From Oasisia sp. SBJ-2009 (lineage: Eukaryota > Annelida > Polychaeta > Sabellida > Siboglinidae): a stretch of 64,000 nt of DNA. Below the pieces are notes generated by a model. It was not told the DNA's origin. It searched no databases and saw only the letters and a program-made list of their open reading frames with translations. Numbering within the stretch: the first letter of the stretch is position 1; each line of letters opens with the position of its first letter. Positions 57,956 to 64,000 of the stretch are shown in pieces. The stretch is from positions 27,540,105 through 27,604,104 of the forward strand of contig OZ024866.1 in NCBI GenBank assembly GCA_964017155.1. Reading direction: 5' to 3'. The translations under genes and the position numbers were made by a program.

Positions 57956-58282
57956 ACTGTCTCGCCCCCTAGGTCAGGCTCTGTCCAACGGGCAGCCAGT
58001 AGACACACATGCTCACAGTGCGGTAGCAGCTTTTCCAGACTCCACTTCCTGCGTCTGCACGAGGCTGCTCACAAAGGCTGCTACCCGTACCGCTGTGAGA
58101 TCTGTGGCAAGGGCAGTCTGAACACGAGCAATCTTAGACGGCACATGGCCGTGCACACGGGCAGGGTCGACCACAAATGCCATCTGTGTATTCGCACGTT
58201 CCGTTATATCTCGAGTCTGAGGAGGCACATTGAAAACTGTCACACAGACAATATACCAGCCGGAGGACATCGACTTGTGTAG
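57956..58282 (+). CDS. locus B terminal exon Z15: three C2H2 fingers (class II)
   Basis: Acceptor TTTGTGTTTGCAG|ACTGTC, phase 0, starting TVSPPRS. Helices RLHFLRL, NTSNLRR, YISSLRR. The third finger is of the class I style (FRYISSL) rather than CxWxL, so the exon is a class II/class I mosaic. Tail GGHRLV. A 31-bp minisatellite follows the stop directly. Confidence 0.92.
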   Translation, partial: TVSPPRSGSVQRAASRHTCSQCGSSFSRLHFLRLHEAAHKGCYPYRCEICGKGSLNTSNLRRHMAVHTGRVDHKCHLCIRTFRYISSLRRHIENCHTDNIPAGGHRLV

Positions 58283-58291
58283 TTGAGCTGC

Positions 58292-58470
58292 AGTAGAGAG
58301 AGAGAGAGAGAGGTGGCAAGAACAGGATAGAGACTAGAGAGAGGTGGCAAGAACAGGATAGAGACTAGAGAGAGGTGGCAAAAACAGAATAGAGACTAGA
58401 GAGAGGTGGCGAAAACGTGAGAGAGACTAGAGAGAGGTGGCGAAAACGGGATAGAGACTAGAGACAGGTG
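58292..58470. repeat. 31-bp minisatellite between Z15 and Z16
   Basis: About five units of AGGTGGCAAGAACAGGATAG + AGACTAGAGAG, preceded by (AG)n. It fills nearly all of the 230-bp gap between the Z15 stop and the Z16 acceptor, so no room remains for a normal 3' UTR and poly(A) signal. Confidence 0.9.
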
Positions 58471-58511
58471 GTGAGGAACGCTCACCCAACTGTGTGTGTT
58501 TGTGTTTGCAG

Positions 58512-58829
58512 ACTGCAGCATTCCGTAGCTCGGGCTCTGTCATCCAGGTGCAGGCCTCTCGTAGGCACACGTGTTCGCAGTGTGGTAAGAAGTTCTCGGG
58601 CGTGCAGTTCCTGCAGGTGCACGAGGCGGCCCACCGCGGCCACTACCCGCACTGGTGTGAGATCTGTGGCAAGGGCTGTCTCTCCTCCAGTAACCTCAAA
58701 CGGCACATGCTCGCACATGCCGGTGTCCGTGCCTACAAATGCAAGTTGTGTACGCAAGTGTTCACCTGTGCGTGGAATCTGAAGAGACATGTTCTTACAA
58801 TTCATCGGCAGCAAGACGTTACTGACTGA
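58512..58829 (+). CDS. locus B terminal exon Z16: three C2H2 fingers (class II)
   Basis: Acceptor TTTGTGTTTGCAG|ACTGCA, phase 0, starting TAAFRSSGS. Helices GVQFLQV, SSSNLKR, CAWNLKR. The linker after finger 2 is HAGVRAY, not the usual HTG. AATAAA at 59195. Confidence 0.92.
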   Translation, partial: TAAFRSSGSVIQVQASRRHTCSQCGKKFSGVQFLQVHEAAHRGHYPHWCEICGKGCLSSSNLKRHMLAHAGVRAYKCKLCTQVFTCAWNLKRHVLTIHRQQDVTD

Positions 58830-59668
58830 TACTGACAGTTTGACAGGTGTCGTGTTGATACCACTGGAACTTGTTTATGTTAGAGAACAGTGCAGTCAGT
58901 TAATAATAATGACGTTTGACCACAGTGCAGCATAAAAAAACAGTTACTTTTGGACATTTGCCAGACATACCGAATGTCACGTTGATGAATTGGAGAGCAG
59001 GAATTGTTAGTTGAGCTATGGTGCTATAGTGGCACCATACCATGTTGCTCGTGCCATGAAACAGAGTGGACTGTAAGAGGCCCCTTGGTCAGTTTGCCTT
59101 GTGGTCTGGTCAGCATTTGGTTCAAATGACATTGAACCTGTTCATTCTGTTTGTCTTTATTCTGTTCTATGATGTTTAATATTTCTGATATGTGAATAAA
59201 ATATGTTTTGCTACTTGCTGTTTTTTGTAATATAGAAAAGCGGTTACTGCTAGAAGCTTACGGCTACTTGGTATTCATACATATAACCTTTTACTTTCTC
59301 CTCTGTTTTTGTGTACATGAAATAGGAATGATGGAAGTGTAGCTTTCATAGTTGATGACTCCACATTATAATTGGAAAAAGGGTTACCAGTGCAAACAAA
59401 TATTTGTAACTGGTTTACAATTATTTAGTGCTTACTCCGTGATTAGATTGTCTTGTTCTGTCATATTAAACCAGTGGTACCCTTGAAAAAAAGAGCAATA
59501 TGTTGTGTGAGAAAGCAACCAATGCACTGAGTGTGTTCTAGGTACTTGTATGCGAGTCAGGACATCTCTTCTACCTGCCAGGTGTGTAGTAAACGTAGCC
59601 AAAGTAGAAGAGCCGTGTTGAGCAGTTGTGGTTGTCTATTTACCCACACCGTTGTGTTTTGTTTGCAG

Positions 59669-59983
59669 ACTGCACTGCCTGTTAGCTCTGGCTCAGACCC
59701 ACACTCAGTCTTCCCACCACCCGCTAAACACACGTGTCTCCAGTGTGGTAGGAGCTTTGCGAGACTCTACATCCTCCGTCGTCACGAGGCCGCGCACAGG
59801 GGCCACTACCCCTTCTGGTGCAAGATCTGTGGCAAGGGGTGCCTCTCCACCAATAACCTTAGACGCCACTTGGCGACTCACACAGGCGTACGCGACCACC
59901 AGTGCAGGTGGTGTTCGCAAAAGTTCACCTGCCCCTGGAGTCTCAAGAGGCATATGCGTAACTTCCATCAAGACAAAGCTTGA
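59669..59983 (+). CDS. locus B terminal exon Z17: three C2H2 fingers (class II)
   Basis: Acceptor TTTTGTTTGCAG|ACTGCA, phase 0, starting TALPVSSGS with a Pro-rich linker. Helices RLYILRR, STNNLRR, CPWSLKR. Finger 3 reads CRWCSQKF. AATAAA at 60279. Confidence 0.92.
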   Translation, partial: TALPVSSGSDPHSVFPPPAKHTCLQCGRSFARLYILRRHEAAHRGHYPFWCKICGKGCLSTNNLRRHLATHTGVRDHQCRWCSQKFTCPWSLKRHMRNFHQDKA

Positions 59984-60890
59984 GTGTGTATACAGACAGA
60001 CAGGCTGTGACAGTGACATTCGTGTCGGTAAACTTGGGAGTTCCTTCAGTGAGGTGTCAATGTTTGACACGAGTCAGTGCATTCATTGCCTCTCAACTTG
60101 ACAGATTTGACATAACTCCTCGTGATGTCCGAGGTTAGCCTGGCTTAACGCCAAACAGCTGAGGATGTACATAAAAACGATGCCGCTGTGGTGTTATTTT
60201 CTTTGTACATGTCAGCCGTGGTGTCATTGTGGCTTGCATTTTCCGTCTGCATGTCACGATGCATCAGTGATCTGTATGAATAAATTCACTTTAGTTTGAC
60301 GCAAAGCAAGTTGAACATGTCTGGGTTACTGCAGTGTAGACTAGTGTTTCGTGAGGCCATATTTGAAATTGAAAAGGTTTATTTGGTGCTCATAAGGAAT
60401 ACTGCCTACTCAACATGACCATACTACCCACTGGTGTCAGGAAGACCTCAAGCATATTTCAGCAGAGTCACTTAGGTAGAAGCTGCTGAGTGAAGCTATT
60501 GACATCAACAGCTCTCTCACCCAACTGAGGTGTTTCCTCTGGGTAAATGGTGAGCTAGGTGGTAGGGTAAGCTGAACAGGCACTGACGGTGGACTGTCAA
60601 GCTATGGTGTATGCCCCAAGCAACTGTTTTTAAAACTAGCTTCTAAATGGTGCATTGTGAAGTGAGTTTGATTTTATTACCTTAGTGGGGAAAGAAATTG
60701 CAAGTTAGTACGAAAACGTGTGTGTAGTATTACAGTACTTCTAATTTTGTAAATTGTCACCAGGGACAGGAATTAGCTGTGAGGTGGCAACTTGGGTATA
60801 TTTTGAGTTAGAAAAGTAGCAAGGTGGCCCACCTTGCTTAATATCATACAGCAGGGGAAACACTGCAACTGTGTGTGTTTGTGTTTGCAG
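59984..60890 (+). other. spacer between Z17 and Z18
   Basis: Holds the Z17 3' UTR. The word CTCTCACCCAACTG near 60513, usually found just before class II acceptors, occurs here without an exon after it, so it may be a relic of a lost cassette. Confidence 0.35.
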
Positions 60891-61208
60891 ACTGCAGCGT
60901 GCCGTAGTAGTGCAGGCTGGCTCCTGCAGTCACCTCCACCTCGTAAACAACACTCATGTGCACAGTGTGGTCGCACCTATACAACAGCTCATGGCCTCCA
61001 CCAGCACGAGGCCATTCACCGTGGCCACTACCCCTACCACTGCGAGGTGTGTGGCAAGGGTAGTTTGTCAACCACTAACCTTAGGCGCCACATGGCGAAG
61101 CACACAGGCATTCGAGAAAACAAGTGTCCGTATTGTGTGAAGGACTTTGGCTGTCCCTGGAGCTTGGGAAGACATATCCGTCATTGTCATAAGGACATTA
61201 CGCGGTGA
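60891..61208 (+). CDS. locus B terminal exon Z18: three C2H2 fingers (class II)
   Basis: Acceptor TTTGTGTTTGCAG|ACTGCA, phase 0, starting TAACRSSAG. Helices TAHGLHQ, STTNLRR, CPWSLGR. Finger 2 equals Z12 in its helix; finger 3 matches Z17 except Gly for Lys at +5. ATTAAA at 61876 is the nearest poly(A)-like signal. Confidence 0.92.
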   Translation, partial: TAACRSSAGWLLQSPPPRKQHSCAQCGRTYTTAHGLHQHEAIHRGHYPYHCEVCGKGSLSTTNLRRHMAKHTGIRENKCPYCVKDFGCPWSLGRHIRHCHKDITR

Positions 61209-62637
61209 CACCAGTAGTGTCATAAGTTCTGTCCTTGGCATAGCACTGAGTCCTTGTCATATCGGATGTCAATTTTGCAGCTATGATGGACATTATTGGT
61301 CAGTGTTGACACCTTGATAGCTGCCCAATGATAGTGTTTGATTGTGTGCCGTTCATGCATTGCCTATGGCAGTATGCTGAGATGATCTGTATCGTGCTAA
61401 CTGGTTCTCAGTGGCATTTTGGAACAATCAAATTTGAAGACAGTAATTGTTATGGGTAATCGGTTATTATATGAAATGGAATGTTCAGTCTAGCAGCAAA
61501 GTAATTACTAGGCAGAGTTGTAAGCAGCGTCTGATTATTTGTGCTGCCTTGCCGCCAATGAGGTTGTTTTATTAATATGTATGCATAATTAACTTGATCA
61601 GATTGAAAGTTGACACTTGTTTTCACTCAATGAAGCCAGTTTTATGTTGTTGCTGCTGTTCCATTGATGAACTCTGCCTCTCATACTGCCAAAGAGGACA
61701 GGGCAGTACTACTGTTGTTGCAATTCCATGACCTACGAAGCCTGGAACCTACAAGACTGCAACTGTTCTGGCGCTGGCGCGTCAGATAACTTTTAAACTT
61801 CCTGATGTGTCTGGTTATTAGTTTTGCATTTGTGTGATATGACAAAATGATCTGAAAAATAATGTTTATTTTTGCATTAAAATTTCTACTGAAGATCTGT
61901 CTTGGATTGTTGAGAAATATAGATTTGATGAGATGCAGCAGAAAAAACCTGTTTTAATTGACCTCATACGGGGTGGAATCTTTAGTGCTGTTTTTGCCAT
62001 GGTGGTGTTGGAAAACATAACAAAGTTGAGTAAGCTTAGGCTTCTGTAATGCTGTGTATTTCAGTAACAGTAATAAGCTGTCTTGTTGACAGAATAGACA
62101 TGCACAAACGTATGCACTCATATACATGACAACTTTCTCACATAAAAGAGATCTGCTATGATTGTGAATTAGCAAAGGTCCATGTGGCATGAATCAAGGA
62201 TTGCATCAACTGGTGTCGTGTCTGATGAGCACCACGAGTGACCCACCAGATTTATACATGTAGGCAACTGTTTAAAAGGGCCACGTAGACATATGAACTG
62301 AGCAACTTTTGTTCATAGACCTCACCAGTTAGCCATGGGAGCAGCAGATAGTAGCCATATACATGGCCATATAGGCCAACAGCAGAGATGTATATACTCA
62401 TGTCGGCCATGTTGTGGTAATACTTGATTACACTTACAGTGGCAATTGAATATGCATGCTTAAAGTTACTAACCCACAATCTGCAGCATACAATCAGTGG
62501 ACATTTAAAATATATCAAATCACAGCCTGTATTTTGTAGTTGGAGAATATTGGTGTTGATAACATGCTTGCTGTAGGAAAGAAAACACCCGATTACCAGT
62601 TTAGTTGTCGGCCAACAGTGTGTGTTTGTGTTTGCAG
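61209..62637 (+). other. spacer between Z18 and Z19
   Basis: 1.4 kb, the longest gap in the array. No cassette or other gene is seen. A minus-strand frame at 62252-62698 overlaps Z19 and is a shadow. Confidence 0.4.
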
Positions 62638-62958
62638 ACTGCAGCGTCTCGTAGGTCAGACTCTGTCGTCCAGGTCCAGACCTCTCGTAGTCACACATGT
62701 TCCCAGTGTGGTAGGAGCTTTGCGAGGGCGTATGTCCTCCACCAGCACGAGGCGACCCACCGGGGCCTCTACCCCTACCACTGCCAGTACTGTGGCAAGG
62801 GTTACCTGTGTACCACCAGCCTTAGGCGCCACCTCTCCACTCACACCGGTGTGCGAGACCACAAGTGCAGGCTGTGCACGCAGGCGTTTAGCTGTGCCTG
62901 GGGTCTGAAGAGACATGTCTCTCACTGTCACAAAGACGCTGGCAAGTCAGCTCTGTGA
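62638..62958 (+). CDS. locus B terminal exon Z19: three C2H2 fingers (class II)
   Basis: Acceptor TTTGTGTTTGCAG|ACTGCA, phase 0, starting TAASRRSDS. Helices RAYVLHQ, CTTSLRR, CAWGLKR. It is the only cassette whose middle finger has Ser instead of Asn at helix position 3. Tail KDAGKSAL. Last exon recognised before the window end. Confidence 0.92.
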   Translation, partial: TAASRRSDSVVQVQTSRSHTCSQCGRSFARAYVLHQHEATHRGLYPYHCQYCGKGYLCTTSLRRHLSTHTGVRDHKCRLCTQAFSCAWGLKRHVSHCHKDAGKSAL

Positions 62959-62999
62959 TCCTGTATGTGACTGCCAGGTTTGACAGGTCTGGAATCCGA

Positions 63000-63700
63000 C
63001 TGAAGAGTAATAGTTTTTATAAATGTTGGTTGATGACGAAATCTGTCTGAAGAATAATAGTTTGTATAAATGAGCAATGTTGGTCAATGACGACACTGTT
63101 GGTTTATCTCTTCACATGGATGAAATCTGGCCGAATACTAATAGTTTGTATAAATGAGCAATGTTGGTCAATGACGACACTGTTGGTTTGTCTCTTCACA
63201 TGGATGAAATCTGGCCGAAGACTAATAGTTTGTATAAATGAGCAATGTTGGTCAATGACGACACTGTTGGTTTGTCTCTTCACATGGATGAAATCTGGCC
63301 GAAGAATAATAGTTTGTATAAATGATCAATGTTGGTCAATGACGACACTGTTGGTTTGTCTCTTCACATGGATGAAATCTGGCCGAAGAATAATAGTTTG
63401 TATAAATGAGCAATGTTGGTCAATGACGACACTGTTGGTTTGTCTCTTCACATGGATGAAATCTGGCCGGAAAATAATAGTTTGTATAAATGAGCAATGT
63501 TGGTCAATGACGACACTGTTGGTTTGTCTCTTCACATGGATGAAATCTGGCCGAAGAATAATAGTTTGTATAAATGAGCAATGTTGGTCAATGACGACAC
63601 TGTTGGTTTGTCTCTTCACATGGATGAAATCTGGCCGAAGACTAATAGTTTGTATAAATGAGCAATGTTGGTCAATGACGACACTTTGTTGGATGGTGTC
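63000..63700. repeat. 84-bp minisatellite, about seven full copies plus partial ends
   Basis: Unit landmarks: TGAAATCTGGCCGAAGAATA, ATAGTTTGTATAAATGAGCA, ATGTTGGTCAATGACGACAC and TGTTGGTTTGTCTCTTCACA. Copies start at 63121, 63205, 63289 and so on. A shortened copy leads in at about 63030-63090. Because 84 is a multiple of three and the unit has no stop in one frame, a false 231-codon frame appears (63087-63782). Confidence 0.95.
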
Positions 63701-64000
63701 TTCACTAATGACTAATGAGAGGTTTTGTACAACTGTGGGAACTGATGAAACGTTTCAGAGTTTGCCGTCAAACACATGGTGACTGTGATACTGTAATCTT
63801 TGCACATGTTGAGTTTGTTGCTGTCTTTGTGTGCGAATGTTGCCTTTGTAATGATGAACAGCAGCAAAAGAACGATGCCATATTTTCTGTTGTTAAGAAC
63901 CGATTAAAAATTGTGTGTATTATCTTTCAACGTGTACCGTAGTTACAGTTGGATTGAAGTTAGTCTTTACTTTGATGTCGGGGCGTTGTAAGCGCTGTGG
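63701..64000 (+). other. end of window, no exon recognised
   Basis: Ordinary sequence after the minisatellite, with ATTAAA at 63903. The zinc-finger array may continue beyond the edge. Confidence 0.35.

Noticed and set aside
63087..63782. 231-codon frame with 28-residue repeats as a real gene
   Set aside because: The 84-bp tandem repeat is multiple-of-three and stop-free by chance; no splice or domain evidence.

Overview
This window is animal nuclear DNA. Genes are split by GT-AG introns, exons end in AATAAA signals, and the rest is non-LTR retrotransposons, tRNA-derived SINE copies, fold-back elements and very long microsatellites. Style and gene content suggest a marine invertebrate, probably a lophotrochozoan (mollusc, brachiopod or annelid type). 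The species cannot be fixed from sequence alone.

The core is a pair of divergently transcribed paralogous genes, called here locus A (minus strand, about 27.2 kb down to 13.6 kb) and locus B (plus strand, about 35.4 kb to beyond 63 kb). Each has one shared 5' coding exon (A 25363-26313; B 36747-37767). That exon encodes a nearly identical ~56-residue N-terminal module that I do not recognise, followed by a Ser/Thr-rich acidic region with a basic patch and KxE-type motifs. Both shared exons end on a codon boundary (phase 0).

Downstream of each shared exon lies a series of exons that begin at an AG acceptor in phase 0, stay open, encode a DNA-binding domain and finish with their own stop codon, often followed by their own poly(A) signal. 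Locus A has three: two C2H2 exons and one unrecognised domain. Locus B has at least 22 intact ones plus one dead copy: three CENP-B/pogo-type helix-turn-helix exons, one piggyBac-type cysteine-rich ribbon exon, and 18 three-finger zinc-finger exons. The natural reading is a lola-like system of mutually exclusive 3' terminal exons, in which one N-terminal module can be joined to any of more than 20 DNA-binding domains, four of which resemble the DNA-binding parts of DNA transposons. No BTB domain is visible, so this is not simply an insect lola orthologue.

Layout: 1-13.6 kb is gene-poor and repeat-rich ((GGGGCA)n, (TA)n, a CR1/L2-like LINE fragment, (GT)n, (GGGC)n, a 142-bp palindrome). 13.6-27.3 kb is locus A, with SINE copies and a young LINE insertion with target-site duplication in its introns. 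27.3-35.4 kb is the spacer between the two genes, with a 1.2-kb run of changing pentanucleotide repeats and a 390-bp near-perfect palindrome. 35.4-64 kb is locus B: promoter-like region, shared exon, HTH/ribbon exons (41-45 kb), class I zinc-finger exons (45.4-52.5 kb), class II zinc-finger exons (53.7-63 kb), then an 84-bp minisatellite. The array may continue past the window edge.
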